DNA of 64,000 nt from Agrobacterium cavarae (GTDB lineage Bacteria > Pseudomonadota > Alphaproteobacteria > Rhizobiales > Rhizobiaceae). The notes beneath the pieces were generated by a model, which was given only the letters and a program-made list of their open reading frames with translations, was not told where the DNA came from and did not search any database. Positions 21,301 to 29,535 of the stretch are shown one piece after another (positions within the stretch are counted from its first letter, which is position 1; the number at the start of each line of letters is the position of its first letter). The DNA is taken from NCBI RefSeq assembly GCF_004310285.1, contig NZ_SISF01000024.1, forward strand, positions 100,750-164,749, given 5' to 3'. Made by a program: the position numbers and the translations under genes.

Positions 21301-21883
21301 CTTCTATCTCACGGCTCATCCGCTCGACACCTATCGCGCCGTGCTCGACAAGCTTCGCGTGCAAAGCTTTGCCGATTTCTCCGCGGCGGTGAAGCAGGGG
21401 GCAACTGTCGGACGCCTGGCCGGCACCGTGACCGGCAAGCAGGAGCGCAAGACCCGCACCGGTAACAAGATGGGTATCGTTACCTTTTCGGATGCGTCGG
21501 GTCAGTATGAGGCCGTTCTGTTTTCAGAAGGACTAGGGCAATATCGCGACCTGCTCGAAGTCGGCAAGTCGCTGGTCATTACGGTCCAGGCGGAAGAGCG
21601 GCCTGAGGGGATCGGTCTGCGCATCCAGACAGCCCAGTCGCTTGAGGAGAAATCCGTTCAGATGCAGAAGGCGCTCCGCGTCTATGTCCGCGATTCCGGT
21701 CCTCTGAAAACTGTTGCGCGACACCTGAATGCCAAGGGTGATGGGTCAGTTTACTTCGTCGTTATCAAAGATGATGGGCAGCGCGAGATCGAAGTTGAAC
21801 TGACGGAGAAATACCGCATCTCACCGGAGATCGCAGCCGCGCTTCGCTCGGCTCCCGGTGTGGTGGATGTCGAGCTTGTATGA
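18386..21883 (+). CDS. dnaE: DNA polymerase III subunit alpha
   Basis: This is the replicative polymerase (1165 residues). The N-terminal PHP domain begins at FVHLRVHSAYSLLEGAL near residue 20, the polymerase catalytic aspartates lie in MPDFDIDFCQDRREE near residue 427, and finger, helix-hairpin-helix and OB-fold regions follow to the C-terminus. The ATG at 18386 gives the usual N-terminus; the frame runs on upstream to a GTG at 18266 inside the preceding small gene, which is unlikely. No polymerase motif is lost, and the length fits the housekeeping DnaE rather than the error-prone DnaE2. Confidence 0.96.
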   Translation: MGDHLTEQNHSGVLLKSPGFVHLRVHSAYSLLEGALPLKKIMAKAVGDSQPAIAITDTNNLFVALEFSEKAREEGLQPIIGCQLSIDMQDAVEDRRGGNNLSKLPSIVLLAADAEGYERLVDLISRAYLDGEGSGHAVNIAKSWLEEASNAGLIALTGASGGPVDIALKEGHAAQAKSRLLALKDIFGDRLYIELQRQGNFDRAHERRMIALAYEHDIPLVATNEAFFPSRSDYEAHDALMAVAHNAMVSDDSRFRLTPDHYLKSRDEMVALFKDIPEAIENTVEIAQRCSYVLKKRGPILPRFTGASDDPEEAERAESLELRRQAVEGLDMRLAALGMAPGYTEQEYRDRLDFELSVIERMKFPGYFLIVADFIKWAKQHDIPVGPGRGSGAGSLVAYALTITDVDPLRFSLLFERFLNPERVSMPDFDIDFCQDRREEVIRYVQRKYGREQVAQIITFGSLQARAALRDVGRVLEMPYGQVDRICKLVPNNPANPTPLSKAIEEEPRLQEEADKEPVVARLLDIAQKIEGLYRHASTHAAGIVIGDRPLSKLVPMYRDPRSDMPVTQFNMKWVESAGLVKFDFLGLKTLTVLKVAVDFVAKRGIHVDLAAIPLDDQKTYEMLSRGETIGVFQVESAGMRKALIGMRPDCIEDIIALVALYRPGPMENIPVYNARKHGEEEIESIHPMIDHLLKETQGVIVYQEQVMQIAQVLSGYSLGEADLLRRAMGKKIKEEMDKQRERFVEGAIRNNVSKAQSDTIFDLLAKFANYGFNKSHAAAYAIVSYQTAYMKAHYPVEFLAASMTLDMANTEKVNDFRQDAARMGIEIVAPSVQTSFRRFETGENRIYYSLAALKGVGEGAVDHIVEVRGDKPFASLEDFCQRIDPKQVNRRVLESLINAGAFDSFGRDRSELIGGLDRIIGYSQRAQESRVTGQHDMFGSGAATGPEKLVLPAYQPWLASEKLLREYQVLGFYLTAHPLDTYRAVLDKLRVQSFADFSAAVKQGATVGRLAGTVTGKQERKTRTGNKMGIVTFSDASGQYEAVLFSEGLGQYRDLLEVGKSLVITVQAEERPEGIGLRIQTAQSLEEKSVQMQKALRVYVRDSGPLKTVARHLNAKGDGSVYFVVIKDDGQREIEVELTEKYRISPEIAAALRSAPGVVDVELV

Positions 21884-21890
21884 TTGATGG

Positions 21891-21913
21891 GCGGGTGAAC
21901 GTGATTCACCCGC
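21891..21913 (+). terminator. hairpin after dnaE
   Basis: A perfect nine-base stem (GCGGGTGAA and TTCACCCGC, loop CGTGA) starts seven bases after the dnaE stop. It has no T-tract, so it is a weak or Rho-assisted terminator or a 3'-end stabiliser. Confidence 0.5.
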
Positions 21914-21960
21914 ACCACGATTATCGTTGCGTAAGCCTTTGCAGCGGTTCCGCGAGAACG

Positions 21961-22028
21961 ACGTACGATAAAGCTAAAGCGAAGAGCTCAAGCGTAAGGC
22001 ACGTATCTGAAAAATCGCGAAACTTTAG
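21961..22028 (-). repeat. dispersed intergenic repeat, copy 1
   Basis: Read on the minus strand, this stretch starts CTAAAG, then TCGCGAT, TTT.AG, AT.CG and TACGCT in the same order and spacing as the copy at 49617-49653 on the plus strand. About three quarters of the bases agree over 35 positions. It overlaps the 3' end of the minus-strand gene at 22025. Confidence 0.5.
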
Positions 22029-22315
22029 AACAGGCTGTTCGCCGGGTAGGCGTAAGCACCGTTATCGATGAAGCCGTGACGCGAGAGGCAGGCGCGCAGC
22101 GCCGCATTATGATAATAGGAATTGGTGAATGTCGTGCCACGCGGCGGCACGCTCGCCTCGACGTTGCACCGCGCAAGCGCGTGATCGAACACGTTCAAAA
22201 TGACGGGGTCGCTATCGACGGCCGGGCCACCATAGACACTGTAATTTTTCGGTGCTTCAGCAGCAGACACACAGGCAAGCGCAACGACAGCGGCGCCAAG
22301 ATATTTCACGTTCAT
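22025..22315 (-). CDS. small exported protein of unknown function
   Basis: From the ATG at 22315 the product has 96 residues. The N-terminus MNVKYLGAAVVALACVSAAEA looks like a signal peptide cleaved after AEA; the Cys at residue 15 is not in a proper lipobox. The mature part has two Cys (in LARCNVEA and LRACLSRHGF), which may form a disulphide, and a Gly/Tyr/Asn-rich character. I do not recognise a family. It stands alone, convergent with dnaE. Confidence 0.6.
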   Translation of the reverse strand: MNVKYLGAAVVALACVSAAEAPKNYSVYGGPAVDSDPVILNVFDHALARCNVEASVPPRGTTFTNSYYHNAALRACLSRHGFIDNGAYAYPANSLF

Positions 22316-22470
22316 AGGCAGGCTCCCCAAACAAGCTTGATGAGCCTTTAAACGTTACCGCAGCGCAGTGGTTCCTTGCGCGGCCGCGTCGGTATCATCG
22401 GCCCGAACTCGGTGCCGATCTTCGAGAGGCGCGATGCTCAGATACCAGCACTGCTTTCGATATCGAAGGC

Positions 22471-23691
22471 TCAGTCGCGCGTGATGGTGACGAAGTCAGT
22501 GCCTTGACCGGTTTCCAAGCCGTGGCTGAGATCGGAAACGGTGATCGAGCTTCCGACAGCAAGCTGCTCCTCAAGTCGTTCACGGACGTCTGCCGGAATG
22601 TCGATACGATCAAGCACTGTGCGCAACTGATCATAGCCGCCTGGGGCATCCGCGACGTCGATCCCGAGACGCTTTCGTGCGGCAATTGGAATGTGGTTTT
22701 CCAGTGTCAGTCCGTTCCACTCTGCCCTGTCGCCTTCGATGTCGATGACTTCGAAGAAATGCGTACCGAGCGCCACCTGCGGGTCTTTGATATGGATCGG
22801 CGCTTCGAAGAGCGGTTTGAAATTCTGCCGCACCATGAGTTGCCCATTGGGCGGTGCATCGGCGCCTGTGGATGCATAAAGCGCGTCGAGGAACTCGTCG
22901 GTGACGAGGGGGCCGGTGGTCTTGATACCCTTCCAGCGCTTGTAGCCGTTGACGGCATTGATCGTCATCTGACCCGAATAGCCATCGGCCACACCCGCGT
23001 CAAAGCCGATGCTGGTCAACAGACGCTGAACATCCATGATCTTCTCCCGTTCGCCACGCCGGGTAATCAGGATCCGCAATGGCGCACCCGTCACCTTGGA
23101 TGTGGCCTTGGCAGGAACGGAACTGGTTTTCTCATTGACTGCGACTTCCACCAGTTTCAGCGACGCATCGAAGGTGGCAGGCCGCATCTCGATGTCGGAA
23201 AGCAGGCGGCCTTCGTCAGCTGCCTTGGGTTGAAGAAGGGTGGGGTGGTCGATGCGCTGCAGAGAGACATCTGCGCTGGAGATGATGACGTGAACGCCGC
23301 GGCTCGTCATGCCGTAAAGCGACTTTGCGAATTTTGCGGGCAGGCGAATGCAGCCATGCGATGCCGGATAATTCGGGACATTTCCCTCATGCAGGGCGAT
23401 GCCAGACCAAGTCAGCCGCTGCATGAACGGCATGGGGGCCGCAGAATAGATATTCGACTCGTGATATTTGCGCTTATCCAGAATCGAGAAGATGCCGCTC
23501 GGCGTCTCGTGGCCGGACTTGCCTGTGGATACGCGCGATGTAGCGACGACCTCTCCGTCTTCATAAAGGGACAGCGACTGGTCGTTCTTCGAGACGACGA
23601 CCTGCAGACTGCGCGCATCACCGGCGATTGCCGCTTGCACGAGAACGGAGGTGGAAAGGAGACAGGCTCCCACAAAGCTACGCAACATCAT
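22471..23691 (-). CDS. L,D-transpeptidase with peptidoglycan-binding domain
   Basis: The 406-residue protein should act in the periplasm on peptidoglycan cross-links or on linking proteins to the wall. It begins with a signal peptide (MMLRSFVGACLLSTSVLVQA, cleavage near AIAGD). A YkuD domain covers about residues 30-145, with the catalytic motif SHGCIRLP near residue 128. A PG_binding_1 domain follows at about 205-260 (VQRLLTSIGFDAGVADG). The C-terminal third has no recognised domain. ATG at 23691 is chosen because it starts the signal peptide; the frame is open up to 23739. It is similar to the ErfK/YbiS proteins of rhizobia. Confidence 0.88.
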   Translation of the reverse strand: MMLRSFVGACLLSTSVLVQAAIAGDARSLQVVVSKNDQSLSLYEDGEVVATSRVSTGKSGHETPSGIFSILDKRKYHESNIYSAAPMPFMQRLTWSGIALHEGNVPNYPASHGCIRLPAKFAKSLYGMTSRGVHVIISSADVSLQRIDHPTLLQPKAADEGRLLSDIEMRPATFDASLKLVEVAVNEKTSSVPAKATSKVTGAPLRILITRRGEREKIMDVQRLLTSIGFDAGVADGYSGQMTINAVNGYKRWKGIKTTGPLVTDEFLDALYASTGADAPPNGQLMVRQNFKPLFEAPIHIKDPQVALGTHFFEVIDIEGDRAEWNGLTLENHIPIAARKRLGIDVADAPGGYDQLRTVLDRIDIPADVRERLEEQLAVGSSITVSDLSHGLETGQGTDFVTITRD

Positions 23692-23842
23692 GTTTGCTCC
23701 AACGCGATACACAACATGCCGCCAAGGAGGCAGCGGCAAGGGAGACTTACGGCGCGCTTGAAACCGCGCCAGTCAGAAGGCCAAGCATAGGCTTGGCTAT
23801 TTAAGGAAGCTTTTAAATGCGGTCACGAAGCCGTGTGATCAC

Positions 23843-25117
23843 TCATTTTTTCGCGCCGAATGTGTAGCCGGTTTCCACCGTGCCCTTGCCGAACTTTTCT
23901 CTCAGCTTGTCCATCGCCGCTTCCGCTGCGGCCCTTCTGCCAGCCGTTTTGTCCACAAGATCGGGAGGATCCGCTTGGGCCGGATCGCACAGATCGGTCA
24001 CGCCAATGCCGATCAGGCGAAATTTCGTCCCGTCCGTTTCTCTTTCCAGAAGCGAAAGGCCTGTCCGAAAAATTCGGTCTGCCAGCTGGGTCGGATCTTC
24101 CAGCCTCTTATTACGCGTGCGGGACTTGAAGTCCGCGGTCTTCATCTTCAGCACCACAGTCTGCCCGGCTGTGGCGTTCTTCTTCAGCCTCCACGCGACC
24201 TTCTCGGACAGGGAGCGCAAGACCGGCACAAGATCTTCATAACGTGAGATGTCGTTGAAGAAGGTGGTCTCGGCGGAAACGCTTTTTGCCGGATCGTTGG
24301 TGTGAACCTCACGGTCATCGATTCCGCGCGAAAGCCGATAGAGACGCTGCCCCATCGTTCCGTAACGGCGCATCAGGTCCGTTTCCTCCATCTCCTGCAA
24401 CTGGGAGATCATGCGGATGCCGTCGGCCTCAAGCGTAGCCGCAAAGGCCTTGCCGACGCCCCAGATGGTGGTGACAGGACGCGTCGCAAGAAAACGGGTG
24501 GCCTCCTTTTCACCGATCACAGAGAAGCCGCGCGGCTTTTGCAGGTCGGACGCGACCTTTGCCAGAAACTTGCAATAGGAGAGGCCGACGGAAACCGTGA
24601 TGCCGATTTCCTTCTCCACCCGGCGTGCAAACTGCGCCAGCACACGTGCCGGCGGATCGTGGTGTAGTCGCTCGGTACCGGACAGATCAAGAAAGGCTTC
24701 ATCGATCGAAATCGGCTGCACCAGCGGCGTCAGATCCTGCATCATCGTTCGAACCTGGCGCCCGACCTGGCTGTACTTCTCCATATTCGGCTTGATGACC
24801 ACCGCGTCCGGGCAGGCTTCGAGCGCCTTGAACATCGGCATGGCGGAGCGAACGCCATGGATGCGGGCGATGTAGCAGGCCGTGGACACGACGCCGCGCT
24901 TGCCGCCACCAATAATCAACGGCTTGTCGATCAGGTCCGGATTGTCGCGTTTTTCCACCGAGGCATAGAAGGCATCGCAGTCGATATGGGCGATGCTGAG
25001 ATCGTAGAGTTCATCATGGTAGAGGAGGCGAGGGCTGCCGCACTGACGGCATCGTTTTGTTCCCTCCGGCTGGCCAGCCAGACAGTCACGACAGAAACCG
25101 GGATGGTCGTTCGACAT
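23843..25117 (-). CDS. dinB: DNA polymerase IV with N-terminal zinc ribbon
   Basis: DinB is the Y-family lesion-bypass polymerase. The catalytic acidic residues are in [18 protein letters not shown] near residue 50 and [11 protein letters not shown] near 145, with little-finger domain behind. The first 30 residues hold two CxxC pairs (C9/C12 and C23/C26) that look like a zinc ribbon, an extension absent from E. coli DinB but known in some alphaproteobacterial forms. ATG at 25117 is chosen; 25126 and TTG at 25132 are in frame. A near-exact LexA box lies just upstream at 25134-25148, fitting SOS control. Confidence 0.93.
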   Translation of the reverse strand: MSNDHPGFCRDCLAGQPEGTKRCRQCGSPRLLYHDELYDLSIAHIDCDAFYASVEKRDNPDLIDKPLIIGGGKRGVVSTACYIARIHGVRSAMPMFKALEACPDAVVIKPNMEKYSQVGRQVRTMMQDLTPLVQPISIDEAFLDLSGTERLHHDPPARVLAQFARRVEKEIGITVSVGLSYCKFLAKVASDLQKPRGFSVIGEKEATRFLATRPVTTIWGVGKAFAATLEADGIRMISQLQEMEETDLMRRYGTMGQRLYRLSRGIDDREVHTNDPAKSVSAETTFFNDISRYEDLVPVLRSLSEKVAWRLKKNATAGQTVVLKMKTADFKSRTRNKRLEDPTQLADRIFRTGLSLLERETDGTKFRLIGIGVTDLCDPAQADPPDLVDKTAGRRAAAEAAMDKLREKFGKGTVETGYTFGAKK

Positions 25118-25133
25118 TACAGCCATGGCCAAG

Positions 25134-25148
25134 AAACAAAAAGAGAAC
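25134..25148 (-). promoter_or_regulatory. probable LexA box upstream of dinB
   Basis: On the minus strand the bases read GTTC-TCTTTTT-GTTT, seven of eight matches to the GTTC-N7-GTTC consensus, 17-31 bases upstream of the dinB start codon at 25117. dinB is a usual member of the alphaproteobacterial LexA regulon, which supports the call. Confidence 0.55.
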
Positions 25149-25208
25149 GACCGTGACCATAGTGGTAAATCAGAAGTCGCTCAAGAGCACGACTTGATGC
25201 TATACATC

Positions 25209-25505
25209 TCAGTAGACCCCGGAATCGAGACCGGGGCCGGAATATTTATGCCACGCAGCCTGCACGTCTTCCGGCTTGAACCCGGAGGATTCACAAAACG
25301 CCATGAGGTCTGGCTCGTGGTTCATGATGAAATCCGTAAGCCCTGCCAGAAAGCCGGTGTCTTGTATGGCCGCGCGTAGCATGTTCGGCTGTAGTCCGGA
25401 GAGCGCCAGAAAGCGGGCGAGAATATCCGGTTCGTTTGCCAACCATCCGAGAATGGCGGCAACGGTTTCTTCGGGGTCTTTGACGACTGGTTTGCCGTAT
25501 TTCAT
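25209..25505 (-). CDS. DUF3572 family protein
   Basis: The 98-residue protein matches the pattern of the DUF3572 family: VAAILGWLANEPDILARFLALSG near residue 14 and a C-terminal half with FIMNHEPDLMAFCESSG. It is helical and soluble, with no signal peptide. An upstream ATG at 25517 is also in frame. It is divergent from divK, an arrangement that is common in Rhizobiales. Function unknown. Confidence 0.8.
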   Translation of the reverse strand: MKYGKPVVKDPEETVAAILGWLANEPDILARFLALSGLQPNMLRAAIQDTGFLAGLTDFIMNHEPDLMAFCESSGFKPEDVQAAWHKYSGPGLDSGVY

Positions 25506-25646
25506 CTCACACCGCATTTCTTGCCGGAAGTTACCTATTTTTCAACCAAATCGCTTTAACCTCCCTCAACAGGGGATAATGGAATCGGTTCTTCGGCAAC
25601 TTATATGTCGGGCGGACGGTTTCAAAGCGTAACAAGGACTGCCGCC

Positions 25647-26018
25647 ATGCCCAAACAGGTCATGATAGTTGAAGACAATGAGCTGAACATGAAGCTCTTT
25701 CGTGATCTGATTGAGGCATCCGGTTACACGACCATACAGACACGCAATGGTATGGAAGCCCTTGAGCTTGCTCGCAAGCATAGACCCGACCTTATTCTTA
25801 TGGATATTCAACTACCGGAAGTATCTGGACTTGAAGTCACCCGATGGCTCAAGGAAGATGATGAACTTCATGTGATTCCCGTGATTGCCGTCACAGCCTT
25901 TGCTATGAAGGGGGACGAGGAGCGCATCCGCCAAGGTGGTTGCGAAGCTTATGTTTCCAAGCCAATATCTGTTCCGAAGTTTATCGAGACGATCAAGACA
26001 TATTTGGGCGATGCTTAA
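25647..26018 (+). CDS. divK: polar-localised response regulator DivK
   Basis: DivK is a single-receiver regulator that, with PleC and DivJ, controls the CckA-CtrA cell-cycle pathway. It has 123 residues: acidic pocket IVEDNE at residues 7-12, phosphoacceptor Asp in [10 protein letters not shown] near 53, Thr in VIAVTAFA near 83, and Lys in YVSKPIS near 104. The start at 25647 gives the usual [17 protein letters not shown]-terminus. pleD follows 18 bases after the stop, the conserved alphaproteobacterial arrangement. Confidence 0.95.
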   Translation: MPKQVMIVEDNELNMKLFRDLIEASGYTTIQTRNGMEALELARKHRPDLILMDIQLPEVSGLEVTRWLKEDDELHVIPVIAVTAFAMKGDEERIRQGGCEAYVSKPISVPKFIETIKTYLGDA

Positions 26019-26036
26019 GGTAATAGGGGCGACCGA

Positions 26037-27404
26037 ATGACTGCTAGAATCCTGGTCGTCGATGACATTGTAGCCAATGTGAAGTTTCTGGAAGCGCGTT
26101 TGCTGGCCGAATACTTCGACGTCGTCTGCGCCGATAATGGCCGTGATGCGCTGGCAATCTGCGCGGATGGTCAGGTGGATGTCATTCTTCTCGATATCAT
26201 GATGCCGGAAATGGATGGCTTCGAGGTCTGCGAGCGGCTGAAGGCAAACCCAGCGACAGCCCACATTCCCGTCGTCATGGTGACGGCGCTCGATCAGCCG
26301 GCCGATCGCGTCCGCGGATTGAAGGCCGGCGCGGATGATTTTCTGACAAAGCCCGTAAACGACCTGCAGCTCATTTCGAGGGTCAAGAGCCTGGCGCGTC
26401 TCAAGACCATGAGCGACGAGCTACGCGGTCGTATGATGACCGCAGAAACCATGGGCATCCAGGAATCGATCGGGGTCGACGGCCATATCGAAAAGCCTGG
26501 TCGCGTTCTCCTTGTCGATGGCAGGGCCAGCTCGCAGGAGCGTATCGTCAAGGCGTTGAAGCCGGTTGGCGAGGTGATTGCCTGGAGCGATCCGGCCAAC
26601 GTTATTTTCGAGGCCGCGGAAAACGCCTATGACCTCGTCATCATCAATTCCAACTTCGATGACTGCGATCCTCTAAGGCTTTGTTCGCAATTGCGCTCGC
26701 TCGAGAGAACGCGTTTCCTGCCGCTTCTGATCATCACCGAGCAGAACGACGATGCCATGGTTGTCCGGGCGCTGGATCTCGGCGTCAATGATTACATCAT
26801 TCGTCCGATCGATCCCAATGAGCTGGTGGCGCGCACGCTCTCGCAGATCAAGCGCAAGCGCTTCAACGACAGGCTGCGCGAGAATCTGGCTCAGACCATG
26901 GAGCTTGCGGTTATCGATGGGCTCACCGGCCTCAACAACCGCCGCTATCTCGATCTTCATCTAAAGACCTTGTTCAACCGTGCGGCCCTTCGAGGCCGCC
27001 ATCTGTCCGTCTGCATGACGGATATCGACCGCTTCAAGCAGGTCAACGATCTCCACGGCCACGAGGCCGGCGACGAGGTGCTGCAGGAATTTGCCGCCCG
27101 CTTGCGCTCCACGGTGCGCGGTGCGGATCTAGCCTGCCGTTACGGCGGTGAAGAGTTCGTGGTGGTGATGCCGGACACCTCGGTGGAGGCTGCCTCGGTG
27201 GTGGCCGAGTCCCTGCGCTCGATCATTGAGGATACCGTTTTTGTGCTGCGCTCCGGGCAATCCTTGAAGATTACCGCGTCGCTCGGTATCGCTTCGAATG
27301 CAACGGGCGTCGAAAGTCCGGAGCAGTTGATGCGACAGGCAGATCGGGCACTCTATGAGGCGAAGAGAAGCGGCCGAAACCGCGTCGTTGCTGCCGCAGC
27401 CTGA
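26037..27404 (+). CDS. pleD: diguanylate cyclase response regulator PleD
   Basis: PleD (455 residues) makes cyclic di-GMP after phosphorylation, typically at the developing pole. The first receiver (residues 1-120) has the acceptor Asp in VILLDIMMPEMDG; the second (about 150-275) lacks a good acceptor (VIINSNFDD) and serves as adaptor, as in the Caulobacter protein. The GGDEF domain follows with active-site motif RYGGEEF near residue 373 and the inhibitory I-site RGAD just before it. It is in an operon with divK. Confidence 0.95.
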   Translation: MTARILVVDDIVANVKFLEARLLAEYFDVVCADNGRDALAICADGQVDVILLDIMMPEMDGFEVCERLKANPATAHIPVVMVTALDQPADRVRGLKAGADDFLTKPVNDLQLISRVKSLARLKTMSDELRGRMMTAETMGIQESIGVDGHIEKPGRVLLVDGRASSQERIVKALKPVGEVIAWSDPANVIFEAAENAYDLVIINSNFDDCDPLRLCSQLRSLERTRFLPLLIITEQNDDAMVVRALDLGVNDYIIRPIDPNELVARTLSQIKRKRFNDRLRENLAQTMELAVIDGLTGLNNRRYLDLHLKTLFNRAALRGRHLSVCMTDIDRFKQVNDLHGHEAGDEVLQEFAARLRSTVRGADLACRYGGEEFVVVMPDTSVEAASVVAESLRSIIEDTVFVLRSGQSLKITASLGIASNATGVESPEQLMRQADRALYEAKRSGRNRVVAAAA

Positions 27405-28052
27405 GTAAAGTTCCAGAGATTGATCGACCCTCGGGGCTTCTTCAGTAGCGCGTTGCTGCCGCTAAGCTGGCTTTGAGTCTCTGTCCCGGCATGGCACACT
27501 TAACCATATTTCAAAGCAAGAATGGCTGCACCTTAATAAAGTGTTGAACTTTTAGGCGTCTTGAGCGAAACTTTGTTCATACAAATAACTTTATGCCCAT
27601 ATATCAGTTGATAGAAGGCACTAGCACTTTAACAGACCGCGCGGTTCCATTTTTCAGGGAGCCGTGCACGAAATACCCCTTGATGCTCAGGTCCGCCGCA
27701 TCTCCTGGGTCTTGGGGTCGGTCGGCCGGCGATGCCAATTGATGGTTCCTCGTGCTATCGTGGTTATCCCGGCCGACCCCACGCCATCACGATCTCTCAA
27801 GTTTCACGTAGTATAACTCGACCGTCTGCGTTGCGCGGCTTCTCTTGACGCGTCCGGCAGCCGTGGCCAAGTCTCGCATTCTAGGATCGGCCTGAAAATA
27901 CGTTCGCACTTAAAGAATGGTCCAGGCAAAACTGAGCAGCGGTTTTGCGATAAGGGCATGCGACAAAACAATGACCTGAAGCTTAAGGGGCGACTCTGAG
28001 ATATCGCGACAGACTTTAGGTAGAGTCTTTAAACGGCCGCCCAAAACAAAAA
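27405..28052. other. long non-coding gap between pleD and rpmG
   Basis: No coding region was found in this stretch of about 650 bases, on either strand. It holds a large inverted repeat (27714-27780), an A/T-rich part near 27480-27640 with TTAACCAT and TTAATAAAGTGTTGAA (partial CtrA-type half-sites), and the rpmG terminator at its right end. It may encode a structured RNA, but no known class was recognised. Confidence 0.5.
27714..27780. repeat. large inverted repeat in the pleD-rpmG gap
   Basis: GGGGTCGG (27714-27721), a four-base bulge TCGG, then CCGG (27726-27729) pair with CCGGCCGACCCC at 27769-27780, leaving a loop of 39 bases. All twelve pairs are Watson-Crick. There is no T-tract after either arm. 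It may be a structured RNA, a protein-binding palindrome or a relic of a mobile repeat. Confidence 0.6.
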
Positions 28053-28073
28053 AACGCGCCTTATGGGCGCGTT
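28043..28073 (-). terminator. intrinsic terminator of rpmG
   Basis: On the minus strand the stem AACGCGCC, loop CATAA, GGCGCGTT (28073 down to 28053) is followed by a run of Ts (28052 down to 28047). It is placed 24 bases after the rpmG stop codon, a standard Rho-independent terminator. Confidence 0.85.
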
Positions 28074-28096
28074 CTTTAAGGACAAAATCAAGTTGA

Positions 28097-28264
28097 TTAC
28101 TTGATCTTGGTTTCCTTGAATTCGACGTGCTTGCGAACGACCGGGTCGTACTTGGTCTTCGTCATCTTGTCCGTGAATGTACGGCTGTTCTTCGTGGTGA
28201 CGTAGAAAGTACCTGTGTCGGCCGTCGACAGCAGCTTGATCTTGATTGTTGTAGCTTTCGCCAT
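28097..28264 (-). CDS. rpmG: 50S ribosomal protein L33
   Basis: The 55-residue product starts [20 protein letters not shown] and ends with [11 protein letters not shown], a typical L33 of the large ribosomal subunit. This form lacks the two CxxC zinc motifs, so it is the zinc-independent type. AGGACG lies just upstream of the ATG. It has its own terminator and is the last gene of the minus-strand block that begins at pyrB. Confidence 0.95.
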   Translation of the reverse strand: MAKATTIKIKLLSTADTGTFYVTTKNSRTFTDKMTKTKYDPVVRKHVEFKETKIK

Positions 28265-28353
28265 GGTCGTCCTGCCTTTAACAAGTAAGTGAGCCGCGGA
28301 CCTGTTCGATCCCGGCTAAATCTGGCGCGAAACTACGGATCGCGCCCGAAAAG

Positions 28354-29526
28354 TCAAGTCTGTTTTGAGCCGAAAACCGAACGCCCAATGGAAAGAACGA
28401 CATAGAAGCCGAAAAACAGCGCCAATGCCCAGGCAAAGCCGTGGCTTCCGGAGATATCCATCGCAATACCAACCGTCTGTGGGCCGGCAATCGTGCCCGT
28501 CGCATAGCAGAATATGAAGGCTGCATTGGCCGCAACAAGGTCGGACCCAGTGAGTCGCGATCCAAGATGGGTGAGGCCGACCGTATACATGCCAGAGACG
28601 AGGCCGCCCCACAGCAGCAGCAGTACCGCGACCATAATCCAGTTGTTGACGAGGAGCGGTAGCGCAAGCGTGCCGCATAGGCCGATAAAGGCCATGACGC
28701 CGAGCAGAAGACGGCGATTGGTAATGCGGTCGGAGAGCAGGCCGATCGGGATCTGGAAGGTCATGTTGCCGATTGCCATCACGGTCAGGAGAAGCGCTGC
28801 TTGCGATTCATTAAAGCCTTCACGCGTGGCATAGATCGGGAAGAGCGATAGACCACCAGCCTGTACCGCGCCGAAAACGAAGGCGGCAGCAGAGGCCATG
28901 GGCACCAGCCAGATATAGCGTACGAAATGGTGGGCAGGTTTTTCGTCCAGCGCTGGGCTTTCCTTGCGCGCCAGAAAAATTGGAATTGCAGCTAGGAGGA
29001 TGATGGCACAGCCGACGAGAAACGGTGTGATGCCCTCACTTCCCACGGTGGAAAAGAGAAGGGGTCCGACTGCAAAGCCGACTGCGAGCCCTGTCGCATA
29101 CACGCCAAGCACGAGCCCGCGTTTGCGCGGCGGCGCTGCGGCATTGATCCAGAATTCCGACAGGATGAAAAGCGTGGTCGTCGCGCCATGAAAGACGATT
29201 CTGAGCGGAAACCACATCCAGAAGTCCGCGGCATAATAAAAGCCCATGGCGCTGACGGAGGAGATGACCACCGCCGTCAACATGGTCCGGGCAACGCCGA
29301 AATCATGCGCAAGCTTGCTGGTGATGGGCGCTGCAATCATGGCAGCAACACCGGCCATGGCGGAGTTCAATCCGATCATGCTGGACGAAATGCCCCGACG
29401 CTCGAGGATGAGGCTCAAGAGCGGCAATCCGAGGCCGATGGCGATGCCCACGGCGCTGATGGCGGATATGGCGGCGATAAGCGATGGCCAGTGGATATTG
29501 TCGGCGTCGCAGTTGGGATGTGACAT
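28354..29526 (-). CDS. MFS transporter
   Basis: The 390-residue protein has twelve predicted membrane helices in the major facilitator fold. The conserved loop motif between helices 8 and 9 is visible as GLLSDRITNRRLLLG near residue 265; the corresponding first-half loop is weak (SKLAHDFGVARTML). It resembles the YcaD/quinolone-type MFS proteins, but the substrate cannot be told from sequence. It lies nine bases after the NUDIX gene and is probably cotranscribed with it. Confidence 0.85.
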   Translation of the reverse strand: MSHPNCDADNIHWPSLIAAISAISAVGIAIGLGLPLLSLILERRGISSSMIGLNSAMAGVAAMIAAPITSKLAHDFGVARTMLTAVVISSVSAMGFYYAADFWMWFPLRIVFHGATTTLFILSEFWINAAAPPRKRGLVLGVYATGLAVGFAVGPLLFSTVGSEGITPFLVGCAIILLAAIPIFLARKESPALDEKPAHHFVRYIWLVPMASAAAFVFGAVQAGGLSLFPIYATREGFNESQAALLLTVMAIGNMTFQIPIGLLSDRITNRRLLLGVMAFIGLCGTLALPLLVNNWIMVAVLLLLWGGLVSGMYTVGLTHLGSRLTGSDLVAANAAFIFCYATGTIAGPQTVGIAMDISGSHGFAWALALFFGFYVVLSIGRSVFGSKQT

Positions 29527-29535
29527 GGAGACCTT

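Noticed and set aside
22504..23790. 428-residue open frame on the plus strand opposite the L,D-transpeptidase gene
   Set aside because: The minus strand has the signal peptide and the HGCIRLP catalytic motif; the plus frame has none.
25556..25570. Possible CtrA box before divK (TTAA-N7-CAAC)
   Set aside because: The first half-site is exact but the second agrees at only one of four positions, so it does not stand out from chance.
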